From NCBI RefSeq assembly GCF_003602095.1, contig NZ_RAHH01000012.1:62001-126000 (forward strand): a stretch of DNA of 64,000 bases. Reading direction: 5' to 3'. Below are positions 18,334 through 26,559 of the stretch, piece by piece. The stretch's first letter is position 1. Each line of letters starts with the position of its first letter. The DNA is from Rahnella woolbedingensis (GTDB lineage Bacteria; Pseudomonadota; Gammaproteobacteria; Enterobacterales; Enterobacteriaceae). The translations under genes were made by a program, and so were the position numbers. The notes beneath the pieces are model-generated. The model was not told where the DNA came from, did not search any database, and saw nothing but the letters and a program-made list of their open reading frames with translations.

Positions 18334-19428
18334 TCATTCTCCCATTTTCCCCAGCCGTCTCTGGCTATCCGCCTCAAACAACTGCATCCGCGCGGTATCA
18401 ATTTGTACCCATACACGGTCGCCGGGTGCGGCATTCGATCTCACCATGCTGTAAACACTCAGGCTTTCGCTGCCAAATTTACCGTGGATGAGTTCGCTCA
18501 GGCCGGTCGGTTCGATAAGCGTGATGTCCAGCGGCACCGCGCCGGGTGCGCTTTCTTCGCACAGTACGATGGCTTCCGGACGGACCCCGTAAATGACCTC
18601 TGCGCCGCTTTGCAGGGTCATAATCGCAGGATCAACCGGCAGCGTTAATTGCGCATTGATTCGTAACTGCGGCGCAGAATCACCCAGTTCCAGCGTACCG
18701 TTGATGAAATTCATCGAAGGCGAACCGATAAAGCTGGCGACGAATTTATTGGCCGGTGTGTCGTAAAGTTCCAGCGGCGTGCCGACCTGCTGGATAAGGC
18801 CGTGGTTGAGCACTACGATGCGGTCGGCGAGCGTCATGGCTTCGACCTGATCGTGTGTCACATATACGATGGTATTCTTCATCCGCTGATGCAGACTTTT
18901 GATTTCAATACGCATCTGCCCGCGCAGCTGAGCGTCGAGGTTGGAAAGCGGTTCGTCGAATAAAAATACCTGCGGTTCGCGCACGATCGCCCTGCCCATC
19001 GCCACGCGCTGGCGCTGTCCGCCGGAAAGCTCTTTCGGACGCCGATGCAGCAGCGCAGTCAGTCCGAGAATATCGGCGGCTTTATTCACGGCGGCCTCGA
19101 TTTCAGCCTTCGGGCGTTTTTGCACTTCGAGACTGAATCCCATATTGCGCGCCACGGTCATGTGCGGATACAGCGCGTAACTCTGAAATACCATCGAGAT
19201 ATCGCGGTCTTTCGGTGCCACCTGATTCATCAGGCGCGTACCGATATGAATGTCCCCCGCCGTCGCCAGTTCAAGCCCGGCAATGGTGCGCAACAGGGTC
19301 GATTTGCCACAACCCGATGGCCCGACCAGCACCACAAATTCGCCGTCTTTGATGGTCAGGTTAATGTGGCGCAAAACTTCGACATTTTCGTAACGTTTTT
19401 GAAGATCGGAAATCGTAATCTGAGCCAT
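18334..19428 (-). CDS. Carbohydrate ABC importer ATP-binding protein (MalK/UgpC-like)
   Basis: This 364-residue ATPase has Walker A GPSGCGKST at residues 36-44, signature LSGGQRQR, Walker B VFLFDEP and VTHDQVEAM, followed by a C-terminal TOBE-type domain with GVRPEAI. That is the full-length MalK/UgpC form. It drives the importer encoded by the three preceding genes. The start lies four bases after the permease stop, with AAGGAT overlapping it. It is the last gene of a six-gene minus-strand operon. Confidence 0.92.
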   Translation of the reverse strand: MAQITISDLQKRYENVEVLRHINLTIKDGEFVVLVGPSGCGKSTLLRTIAGLELATAGDIHIGTRLMNQVAPKDRDISMVFQSYALYPHMTVARNMGFSLEVQKRPKAEIEAAVNKAADILGLTALLHRRPKELSGGQRQRVAMGRAIVREPQVFLFDEPLSNLDAQLRGQMRIEIKSLHQRMKNTIVYVTHDQVEAMTLADRIVVLNHGLIQQVGTPLELYDTPANKFVASFIGSPSMNFINGTLELGDSAPQLRINAQLTLPVDPAIMTLQSGAEVIYGVRPEAIVLCEESAPGAVPLDITLIEPTGLSELIHGKFGSESLSVYSMVRSNAAPGDRVWVQIDTARMQLFEADSQRRLGKMGE

Positions 19429-19432
19429 AAAA

Positions 19433-20275
19433 TTATCCTTTTACCGCACCGGCAGTCAGCCCCTGAACCAGGTAACGCTGAATGAACGCAAAGAACAGAC
19501 AGGCAGGAATGAGCGCCAGCACGGCCGCTGCCATCATGTCGCCCCAGGAAACTGCGAATTTCGACACAAAGCTGAGCAATCCCACCGGGAAGGTCATCAC
19601 TTCGTTTTTGTTGATGAGCATCAGCGAGAACAGCAGTTCGCTCCACGCGGCGGTGAACACGAACCCTAAAGTGGCTGCCATGCCCGGCAAGGTCAGAGGG
19701 ATGATGACTTTACGCAGCGCCATAAAACGGCTGCACCCTTCCAGCATCGCGGACTCTTCCAGATCTTTAGGAATGCTGTCGAAAAACGACTGCATCAGAA
19801 ACGTGGCAAACGGCACGTTGAACGCGGTGTAAATCAGCACCAGCCCCAGCAGGCTGTTGGTCAGCCCGAGCGGGGCCATCACTTTGTAAATCGGCGCGAG
19901 GATCATCACCAGCGGGAACATCTGCGTAAACAGCAGCAGCGCGGCCATCACCGTTTTGCCACGAAAACTGAAGCGGGAAAACGCAAAACCCGCACCGGCG
20001 GCGATGATGGTGGTCAGAAATGCCGTGCCGAAAGACACAATCAGGCTGTTGAAGAAATACAGCGGAAACTGGCTTTCGGTAAACACGCGCTGAAAATGGA
20101 CAAACGTCATCTCGCCCGGCCACATCCGCACGCCTTCGCTGTAGAGCAGTTTGTCCGGTGTGATCGAGATTTTGATCAGCCAGTAAATCGGGAACAGCGC
20201 GAACAGCAGATAAAACAAAATCCCCAGCCGGTGTCCGCTTTTACGCAGTAATGCGTTTAATAACAGTGCATTCAT
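19433..20275 (-). CDS. Carbohydrate ABC importer permease (MalG/UgpE-like)
   Basis: This 280-residue inner-membrane permease has about six helices and carries the EAA-loop motif ESAMLEGCSRFMALRKVIIPLTLPG near residue 185, typical of the CUT1 sugar importer subfamily. GGAG lies six bases before the ATG. It pairs with the permease encoded directly upstream (10-base gap) and with the MalK-like ATPase downstream. Confidence 0.92.
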   Translation of the reverse strand: MNALLLNALLRKSGHRLGILFYLLFALFPIYWLIKISITPDKLLYSEGVRMWPGEMTFVHFQRVFTESQFPLYFFNSLIVSFGTAFLTTIIAAGAGFAFSRFSFRGKTVMAALLLFTQMFPLVMILAPIYKVMAPLGLTNSLLGLVLIYTAFNVPFATFLMQSFFDSIPKDLEESAMLEGCSRFMALRKVIIPLTLPGMAATLGFVFTAAWSELLFSLMLINKNEVMTFPVGLLSFVSKFAVSWGDMMAAAVLALIPACLFFAFIQRYLVQGLTAGAVKG

Positions 20276-20285
20276 TGCAGGCTCC

Positions 20286-21209
20286 TTATTTCAGCAACTG
20301 CTGGCGGATGCGCAGTAACACCAGCGCGTAAAAGGTCATCAGCACCAGCAGGAAAACCGCCATCGCCGAGGCATAACCAAAGTCGAGTTTGCGGTACGCC
20401 GTGGTGAAGATGAAACTCGAGAGGATCGAGGTGGAATTCGCCGGGCCACCATCGGTCATGACCACAATCAGATCGGCGAAATTAGCGATCCAGATGGTGC
20501 GTAGCATCACCGTAATCGCAATCATCGGTGCCAGAAACGGCAGCGTGACTTTGCGAAACTGCTGCCAGCCGGTCGCACCGTCCATCGACGCCGCTTCATA
20601 TAAATCCTTCGGAATCGACTGCAATGCCGCCAGCAAAGTAATGGCGAAAAACGGAATGCCGAACCAGACATTCGCCACCACCGGGCCGTACAGCGCCAGT
20701 TGCGGGTCAGAGAGAATATTGTACGGCTCGGCAATGATATGCAGATCGGTCAGCCAGTAAGGCAAAATGCCAATGACCGGATTGAGCAACCAGGCCCAGG
20801 TCAGGCCGGAAAGAAATGCCGGAACCGCCCACGGCAGAAATACCAGCGCCTGCACCCAGCGGCGTCCGGGAAATTCACGGTTAAGCAACAGCGCTAATCC
20901 CAGCCCGAGTACGAACTGCAATACCAGCGAGGTCAGCGTCCAGTTGAATGTGTGGCGCAGCGCGGCATAAAAATGCCGGTCATCAAACATGGTGCGGAAA
21001 TTATCCAGCCCCACCCAGCCGGTATCGAAAGGATTAAGCAACTGGATGTTCTGAAAAGCATACGAAATGCCGATCGCCATCGGGACAAAGATAAACAGTC
21101 CAATCAGCACCAGCGTCGGGCTGAGATAAACCCAGGGTTCCAGCAGCGCACGCAAACGGGGGAAGCGCGGCGCGCCAGCGGTGTCTGGCTCTGAAACATC
21201 CAACATCAT
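20286..21209 (-). CDS. Carbohydrate ABC importer permease (MalF/UgpA-like)
   Basis: This 307-residue inner-membrane permease of the CUT1 family has a cytoplasmic N-terminus of about 25 residues and the EAA-loop sequence DLYEAASMDGATGWQQFRKVTLP near residue 220. It forms the heterodimeric channel with the next gene product. GGAG precedes the ATG at 21209. It is separated from the binding-protein gene by a 63-base gap holding a hairpin. Confidence 0.92.
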   Translation of the reverse strand: MMLDVSEPDTAGAPRFPRLRALLEPWVYLSPTLVLIGLFIFVPMAIGISYAFQNIQLLNPFDTGWVGLDNFRTMFDDRHFYAALRHTFNWTLTSLVLQFVLGLGLALLLNREFPGRRWVQALVFLPWAVPAFLSGLTWAWLLNPVIGILPYWLTDLHIIAEPYNILSDPQLALYGPVVANVWFGIPFFAITLLAALQSIPKDLYEAASMDGATGWQQFRKVTLPFLAPMIAITVMLRTIWIANFADLIVVMTDGGPANSTSILSSFIFTTAYRKLDFGYASAMAVFLLVLMTFYALVLLRIRQQLLK

Positions 21210-21237
21210 GACGCGTCTCCATTGAGAGAAATGTGGA

Positions 21238-21264
21238 ACTCCGGCAGAAGATTCATGCCGGAGT
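21238..21264 (-). promoter_or_regulatory. Intercistronic hairpin after the sugar-binding-protein gene
   Basis: ACTCCGGCA and TGCCGGAGT form a perfect nine-base stem with a nine-base loop and no U tract. It is placed exactly between the binding-protein stop and the first permease. It probably stabilises the binding-protein mRNA or reduces readthrough. Confidence 0.55.
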
Positions 21265-21272
21265 CAGCCGGT

Positions 21273-22553
21273 TTACTTCTGCGCAGCCAGCCAGGCTTTC
21301 TGTTCTTTCGTCAGGTATTTCGCCCAGTCTTTCACCATGCTTTCGGTGTCGTTCTGGCCGAGCAGCGTTTCCTGAGAACTGTCTTTCACAATCACTGAGT
21401 TGAAATAGCCCCAGCCTTTGAGGTGCGTCGGCATGGTCAGCGGGATGTAATTCGGGCTGTTCAGCTCAGCAAACCAGCCGGCAAACTGCGGCGCGTGGTA
21501 ATACACATCCTGCTCAGCGCCTTTATAAATCGGTAAGGTGCCGACAAATTTCGACCACGTCAGGTTGTTTTCTTTGTTACTCAGGAAGGAAATCAGATCC
21601 CAGCTTTGATCCTGATTTTTGCTCTGTTTGAACATCGACCAGCCGGTGTAGCCGATGGTCGGATAGGCTTTGCCGTTCGGCCCGAGCGGCATAGGCGCAA
21701 CCGAGAAATCATCCGGATTCATGCTGTTTTTAATGGCGATCAGCGCGTCAGGATCCTGATCAAGCATTGCGCATTTGCCGGAGTAGAAACCGGAGACGAT
21801 TTCGTTAAAGCCCCAGTTCACGCTGTCTTTTGGCGCGTAACCTTTCTGGTACATATCCACCAGGAATTGCGCGCCTTTGACAGCACCCGGATCCGTCAGC
21901 GTGCTGTTGCCCTCTTTGTCGAAGAAGTCCGGCGAGCCATTCATCGCCGCCATAAACATCATCCAGGCGTTAGTGCCGCCGACGCCACCGCGCATGCAGT
22001 AGCCGCTGATACCGTTACCCAGCGCACTGATTTTCTTAGCATCCGCCATAAACTCATCCATGGTTTTCGGTGCGTCAGTCAGACCGGCCTGCTTAAACAG
22101 CTTTTTGTTCCAGAACATCGCCCGCAGATAGAAACCGTAAGGGATCATCGTGGCGGTTCCGCCGGAAGAGCGCGCCATGGTGAGCGTTTTGTCGGTCAGA
22201 TCCAGCGTGCCTGCCCAGCCTTTCAGGCGCGGTTCAAGATCGGCCAGCATGCCGTTGCTGGCGTACAGCCCCTGCCAGGTGTCCGGCATTTCCACCACAT
22301 CAGGATATTGTCCGCTCTGGATCATGGTGCCGAGCTTTTCAAACGCCTGCCCCCACGGCAGCGACACCACTTCTATCTCAACATCAGGGTGCTGCGTTTT
22401 GTAGGCGGTTAACATTTTTTGCAGCATTTCGGTACGCGCCGGGCTGGTGATCACTTCCACCAGCGTCAGTTTGGTGGCGGCAGAACTCATGCCGGAAAAC
22501 AGACCGGCACTGAGCACCAGCAGGTTAAGCAAATGACGTTTCGGGTGTCGCAT
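21273..22553 (-). CDS. Carbohydrate ABC importer solute-binding protein (family 1)
   Basis: This 426-residue exported protein has a signal peptide ending at about SSAA-TKLTLVEV. The mature part (SPARTEMLQKMLTAY, YPDVVEMPDTWQG) is typical of CUT1 oligosaccharide/glycerol-phosphate binders. I chose the ATG at 22553 with GGAG ten bases upstream; a longer in-frame start adds 12 residues before the signal peptide. It lies 59 bases downstream of the PLP-enzyme gene in the same operon. The ligand is unknown; the neighbouring PLP enzyme hints at a nitrogen- or sulfur-containing sugar conjugate. Confidence 0.9.
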   Translation of the reverse strand: MRHPKRHLLNLLVLSAGLFSGMSSAATKLTLVEVITSPARTEMLQKMLTAYKTQHPDVEIEVVSLPWGQAFEKLGTMIQSGQYPDVVEMPDTWQGLYASNGMLADLEPRLKGWAGTLDLTDKTLTMARSSGGTATMIPYGFYLRAMFWNKKLFKQAGLTDAPKTMDEFMADAKKISALGNGISGYCMRGGVGGTNAWMMFMAAMNGSPDFFDKEGNSTLTDPGAVKGAQFLVDMYQKGYAPKDSVNWGFNEIVSGFYSGKCAMLDQDPDALIAIKNSMNPDDFSVAPMPLGPNGKAYPTIGYTGWSMFKQSKNQDQSWDLISFLSNKENNLTWSKFVGTLPIYKGAEQDVYYHAPQFAGWFAELNSPNYIPLTMPTHLKGWGYFNSVIVKDSSQETLLGQNDTESMVKDWAKYLTKEQKAWLAAQK

Positions 22554-22612
22554 AATCTTGATTCTCCAGGGTGAAAAAAGGCGGAACACAGGAAAAGCGT
22601 GCAGAAATGGCT

Positions 22613-23791
22613 TCAGGAACAGGCGCTTTCGATGGCGTTTTTCAGGTCACGCCATAAATCTTCGGCATCTTCCAGCCCGACAGAAATGCGGATAACGCGC
22701 GGTGAGACACCGAAATCAATCGCCGAATTAAATTCACCGGCCTGATTGAGCACAGAAATGGCGGGCATCACCAGACTTTCAAAACCGCCCCAGCTGACGC
22801 CCATGCGAAATAAATTCAATGCGTTACAAAACCTCGGAATGTCGATGCCGTCGCTGAGCTCAAAAGAAAACAAACCGCTGTAGCCGGTCAGCGTGGAGGT
22901 CGGCAGCGGATCCAGCCCCGGATGATTCACCTGCGTAATGCGCGAATAACCCTGTAAGCGACGTGCCAGTTCCAGCGCACTTTCGTGATGCTGACGCATA
23001 CGCAGCGGCAAGGTGCGCAGACCACGCAGCAGCAGCCAGGCTTCATTCGCTGAAAGTTTGCCGCCTAAAAACGGGCTGATATAACGGCTGATGGCGCTGA
23101 TCCGTTCCTGACTCGAAATCACCAGACCCGCCACCACATCGCTGTGCCCGCTGATGTATTTGGATGCAGAATGAATGACCAGATCGATACCCGCCGCCAG
23201 CGGTTTCTGGAAGACCGGCGATGCCCAGCTGTTGTCGATCATTGTCACGACGCCGTATTTTTTCGCCAGCTCCGCGATGGCACGCAGATCCTGCTCGCCC
23301 ATCACCCAGCTGTTCGGGCTTTCGAGATACAACAGTTTCGCGCCCTGAATTGCCTCTTCCAGCGTGGGCAGAGAACCGCCATCAACGAAGTGAGATTCAA
23401 TCTGAAAACGGGTACAGAACCCGCGCAGGAAGCGGTAAGTGTCGGGATAAACGTGATTCACGCATACGACTTTGTCGCCGGGACCGGCCACGCTGAGAAT
23501 GGCGTTGCTGATCGCCGCCATCCCGCTGCCGAAGGCCAGACAGGCTTCGCCGCCTTCCAGCTGCGCCACCTTTTTCTGCAACTCGACGACGGTCGGGTTA
23601 TCCACCCGGGAATAAAGTGCGTGATCGCTGTCGCCGCGAAAACGGGCGATCATGCTGTCATAATCGGTGAAACTGAATAATGAGGACTGGTAAATCGGCG
23701 GTGAAATCGCCCCGCGATCGTGGCGGGCATCGTGTACCAGACGGGTGTTTTCACTTAACTCAACAGGCTGGCTCTTATCATCTTGCTGCAT
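22613..23791 (-). CDS. PLP-dependent enzyme of the Cys/Met (transsulfuration) family
   Basis: This 392-residue cytoplasmic enzyme is of the cystathionine gamma-synthase/beta-lyase fold. YSRVDNPT at 60-67 carries the phosphate-binding Tyr-Arg of a partner subunit, FGSGMAA near 88, Asp186 in MIDNSWASP pairs with the pyridine nitrogen, and SASKYISGHSD places the PLP lysine at 211. The family catalyses beta- or gamma-elimination or replacement at amino acids carrying sulfur or oxygen leaving groups. AAGGAA precedes the ATG. It overlaps the regulator gene by 14 bases and leads into the sugar ABC genes. Its specificity (MetC-like, MetB-like or methionine gamma-lyase-like) cannot be read from sequence. 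Confidence 0.88.
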   Translation of the reverse strand: MQQDDKSQPVELSENTRLVHDARHDRGAISPPIYQSSLFSFTDYDSMIARFRGDSDHALYSRVDNPTVVELQKKVAQLEGGEACLAFGSGMAAISNAILSVAGPGDKVVCVNHVYPDTYRFLRGFCTRFQIESHFVDGGSLPTLEEAIQGAKLLYLESPNSWVMGEQDLRAIAELAKKYGVVTMIDNSWASPVFQKPLAAGIDLVIHSASKYISGHSDVVAGLVISSQERISAISRYISPFLGGKLSANEAWLLLRGLRTLPLRMRQHHESALELARRLQGYSRITQVNHPGLDPLPTSTLTGYSGLFSFELSDGIDIPRFCNALNLFRMGVSWGGFESLVMPAISVLNQAGEFNSAIDFGVSPRVIRISVGLEDAEDLWRDLKNAIESACS

Positions 23792-24491
23792 TGATCACTT
23801 CCTTCATGTCACGTTCAGTTATGTTCAGAATGTCGTTGCTCAGCCTGCGCGCGGTCTCCGGTTCACGACGCGCAATGGCTTCAAATAAGGTGCGGTGCAG
23901 CGGAAAAGAGTCACTGAACAGCGCCTGCTCAGGCGGTGATTCGAAAAAGGCGTGCAGCAGATCGTAGATACCGCCAACCATCTGCAACAGCAGCGGATTG
24001 TGCGCCGCGCTGTAAATCGCCGCGTGAAACTGCCAGTCTTCCGCACCGGCAGAACCGACGCTCAGATGCACTTTTTCCATCACATCGAGTTTTTGTTCGA
24101 TAAACAGCAAATCGCTTTCTGTGGCGCGCACCGCCGCCAGCGCCGAGGCTTCGCATTCGATGATGCGGCGCACTTCCAGCGCGTGCAGCATGGTGGCGGA
24201 GTCATTTTTAAAGCGCAGGGACAGAAAGCTGTCATTGGCGGCTATCTCAGACTGCAAAAACGTCCCGCTGCCTTTTTTGCGCACAATAATCCCCAGCGCC
24301 TCCCAGCGTTTCAGCGCCTCGCGCACGGTATTGCGGCTCACCGCCAGCCCTTCGGCCAGCACGCGCTCTGGCGGTAATTTTTCGCCGATGCGGGTGCCGG
24401 ACTGCGCCACATAACGGGTCAGCGCATCCAGCACCAGGGTGTCGCTCTGTTGTGGCGCGATCGGATGCAGTAAATTCATTTCGCCGCTCAT
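23778..24491 (-). CDS. GntR-family regulator, FadR (FCD) subgroup
   Basis: This 237-residue regulator has an N-terminal winged helix (GEKLPPERVLAEGLAVSRNTVREALKRWEALGIIVRKKGSGTFL) and a C-terminal helical FCD ligand domain with RRIIECEAS and the metal-type histidines in FHAAIYSAAHN and PLHRTLFEAI. I use the ATG at 24491 with GGAG six bases upstream; an upstream in-frame start adds 33 untypical residues. It is the first gene of the operon and so probably autoregulates it. A short dyad GTGGACCAC at 24551-24559, about 60 bases upstream, is a possible operator. Confidence 0.9.
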   Translation of the reverse strand: MSGEMNLLHPIAPQQSDTLVLDALTRYVAQSGTRIGEKLPPERVLAEGLAVSRNTVREALKRWEALGIIVRKKGSGTFLQSEIAANDSFLSLRFKNDSATMLHALEVRRIIECEASALAAVRATESDLLFIEQKLDVMEKVHLSVGSAGAEDWQFHAAIYSAAHNPLLLQMVGGIYDLLHAFFESPPEQALFSDSFPLHRTLFEAIARREPETARRLSNDILNITERDMKEVINAAR

Positions 24492-24751
24492 GGGCTTCTC
24501 CGGACAGGGCTTGTGCAGTACCGGCCAGAATTGGCCCAACAACTCAACCTGTGGACCACTTTGCAATTTGTCTGCCAGTTTTAAAAACAACCGTTAACCG
24601 GATGATTTACAGACACATTGAGTGAATGACGCCCAAAACGGACAGCAAAGGTCAGATCGCAGTGGTGCAAAAGGACGGGGGTTTGTTATTGCGCTGTGCA
24701 GGAAATGTTCTGTGATGTAGCACAGGATGGATTGACGCACACTGACGCAAA

Positions 24752-24766
24752 TGATAATTGTTATCA
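24752..24766 (+). promoter_or_regulatory. Fur box before the flavin monooxygenase gene
   Basis: TGATAATTGTTATCA matches the 7-1-7 Fur consensus TGATAATNATTATCA at all but one defined position. It lies 29 bases before the ATG at 24796. This suggests iron-dependent repression of the downstream gene. Confidence 0.75.
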
Positions 24767-24795
24767 TGTAAATTCATCCGGTCAGGCAGGTTGGC

Positions 24796-26004
24796 ATGAC
24801 ACCGAACACTGAGTCCTGTGCAGCAGCGTCCTGCTGCATCGTCGGCGGCGGTCCCGCAGGATTAATGCTGGGGTATCTTCTGGCGCGTAAGGGAATTGAC
24901 GTTACCGTGCTGGAAAAGCATCGTGACTTTTTGCGCGATTTTCGCGGCGATACCATTCATCCATCGACGCTGGACATCATCTGGCAGCTGGGTTTTCTTG
25001 AGGAGTTCCTCGCCCTGCCACATCAGCGTGCGGAAAAGCTCTACGGCGAAATCAACGGCGAAGAAACCACGCTGGCGGACTTCACCCATCTGCCGACGCA
25101 GTGCAAATTCATCGCATTTAGGCCGCAGTGGGATTTCCTTAACTTTATCGCCAGCAAGGCCGCGCAGTTGCCAAACTTCCGGCTGATCCACAACGCGCAG
25201 GTGCTGTCGTTACTGGAAGATAAATGTCAGGTCTCCGGTGTTCTGGCCGAAGTGAACGGCGAAACGCGGCGTTTCGATGCCAGTCTGGTGGTGGGCTGCG
25301 ACGGACGTAACTCCATAGTTCGCGAACAGGCAGGGATGGAAATCCGTCGTTACGGCGCACCGCGTGACGTGTTGTGGCTGAAAATCCATAAACGGCCGGA
25401 CGATCCGCAGTGGTCGATGGGGCATCGCGGCCCGAAGAAAAACTTCATCATGATCGACCGCGGTGATTACTGGCAGTGCGGGTATTCGATCCCCAAAGAC
25501 AGTCTGGATACGCTCAAAGCACAGGGCATCCCGCCCTTCCTTGACCTGCTGACCGAAGTGTCGCCGTTTGAACGTCCGCGCTTAGCGGAGGATATTCTCA
25601 GCTGGGACGACGTGCGTCTGCTGGTGATCCGTATTGACCGCCTGAAACAATGGGCGAAACCGGGGCTGCTGTGCATCGGCGACGCAGCCCATGCGATGTC
25701 GCCAATTGGCGGCGTCGGCGTGAATCTGGCGATTCAGGACGCTGTCGCGACAGCGAATATTATCGCCGAGCCGCTGAAAACCGGGCGCCTGACGCTCCGG
25801 CATTTAAAACGCATCCAGCGCCGCCGGACGTTCCCGACCTGGGCGACGCAGGCCTTGCAGATAATGATCAGCAAGGCGGGACAGAAGAAACACACCCGAC
25901 CGCCATCCCGTATGGAGCTGTGGCTGCGGGGCAGGAAATTTATCCCTTTTTTGTTTGGACGCCTGATCGGAGTCGGGTTTTACCGGGAGATCCCGAAGCT
26001 TTGA
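24796..26004 (+). CDS. FAD-dependent monooxygenase (PHBH/UbiH-like fold)
   Basis: This 402-residue flavoprotein has the ADP-binding motif IVGGGPAGLMLGYLLARKG at residues 15-33, the VVGCDGRNS motif near 173, and the GD motif CIGDAAHAMSPIGGVGVNLAIQDA near 293. These three motifs define group A aromatic hydroxylases. The C-terminus is basic with hydrophobic patches (KFIPFLFGRLIGVGF), which may allow membrane contact. AGG lies five bases before the ATG, and a Fur box lies immediately upstream. The gene stands alone, divergent from the gntR operon, and a repeat begins directly at its stop. The substrate is unknown. Confidence 0.87.
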   Translation: MTPNTESCAAASCCIVGGGPAGLMLGYLLARKGIDVTVLEKHRDFLRDFRGDTIHPSTLDIIWQLGFLEEFLALPHQRAEKLYGEINGEETTLADFTHLPTQCKFIAFRPQWDFLNFIASKAAQLPNFRLIHNAQVLSLLEDKCQVSGVLAEVNGETRRFDASLVVGCDGRNSIVREQAGMEIRRYGAPRDVLWLKIHKRPDDPQWSMGHRGPKKNFIMIDRGDYWQCGYSIPKDSLDTLKAQGIPPFLDLLTEVSPFERPRLAEDILSWDDVRLLVIRIDRLKQWAKPGLLCIGDAAHAMSPIGGVGVNLAIQDAVATANIIAEPLKTGRLTLRHLKRIQRRRTFPTWATQALQIMISKAGQKKHTRPPSRMELWLRGRKFIPFLFGRLIGVGFYREIPKL

Positions 26005-26387
26005 TTTTGGGTTTGCTACCCAAACTGGCCCAAAGATCAAGGTCGTGGGCATCGGCCCACACCGACCAGAGACCCGGTAACGCGCGGGCCTCTGGACTCC
26101 ACGCTTTTTTAACTGCGCGCTACCGCTCACTTGCTATGTTTCAGGTAGCACGGCGACAGGCTGAAAGCTTGCCGCTTTGCGGTTCCTTCACTCGGTCTTC
26201 GAGCCACAGGTCTCGAAGCCGCTCCGTTCAGCAAGCTTTCTGAAACGCCCGCAGGATTTTAAATTCAAAAATGGAATGGATTAATCTTTTAGATAAGTAT
26301 ATTGGCGTGATCAAAAATGGCACCGAATGAATGGTTCGAGACCTATGGCTCGAAACCTGAAATAGTCGGTGTGGGCCGACGCCCACG
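26005..26387. repeat. Composite intergenic repeat, copy B
   Basis: This starts at the stop of the monooxygenase gene and fills much of the 555-base gap to dcuC. At 26005-26064 the two hairpin boxes appear in inverted orientation. The core block follows at 26115-26252, then the block shared with copy A (33 identical bases at 26311-26343), then a direct copy of the GTGGGCCGACGCCCAC box at 26367-26387. The boxes thus flank the core as inverted ends. Confidence 0.8.
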
Positions 26388-26471
26388 ACCTTGAAGTTAT
26401 TTTAAACGGCCCTGGTGATGTCCGTCAAACATCACATATTTTAATATTCCCCGCCTTTTCATCACCCATAA

Positions 26472-26485
26472 TTGATAAGCGTCAT
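26472..26485 (+). promoter_or_regulatory. Possible FNR site upstream of dcuC
   Basis: TTGATAAGCGTCAT has one perfect FNR half-site and a second matching three of five bases (consensus TTGAT-N4-ATCAA). It lies about 75 bases before the dcuC ATG, compatible with a class II activator position. dcuC is FNR-activated in E. coli. The match is moderate. Confidence 0.4.
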
Positions 26486-26559
26486 TACGCCCGGTGAGCT
26501 ATTTCGGCATAGTGCCCGCCTTTCACTTGGATCCAAATTTCATCTCGGGGAATATAAAT

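Noticed and set aside
26494-26559. Earlier in-frame start for dcuC
   Set aside because: It would put 22 residues before the first transmembrane helix, overlapping the promoter region with the FNR-like site.
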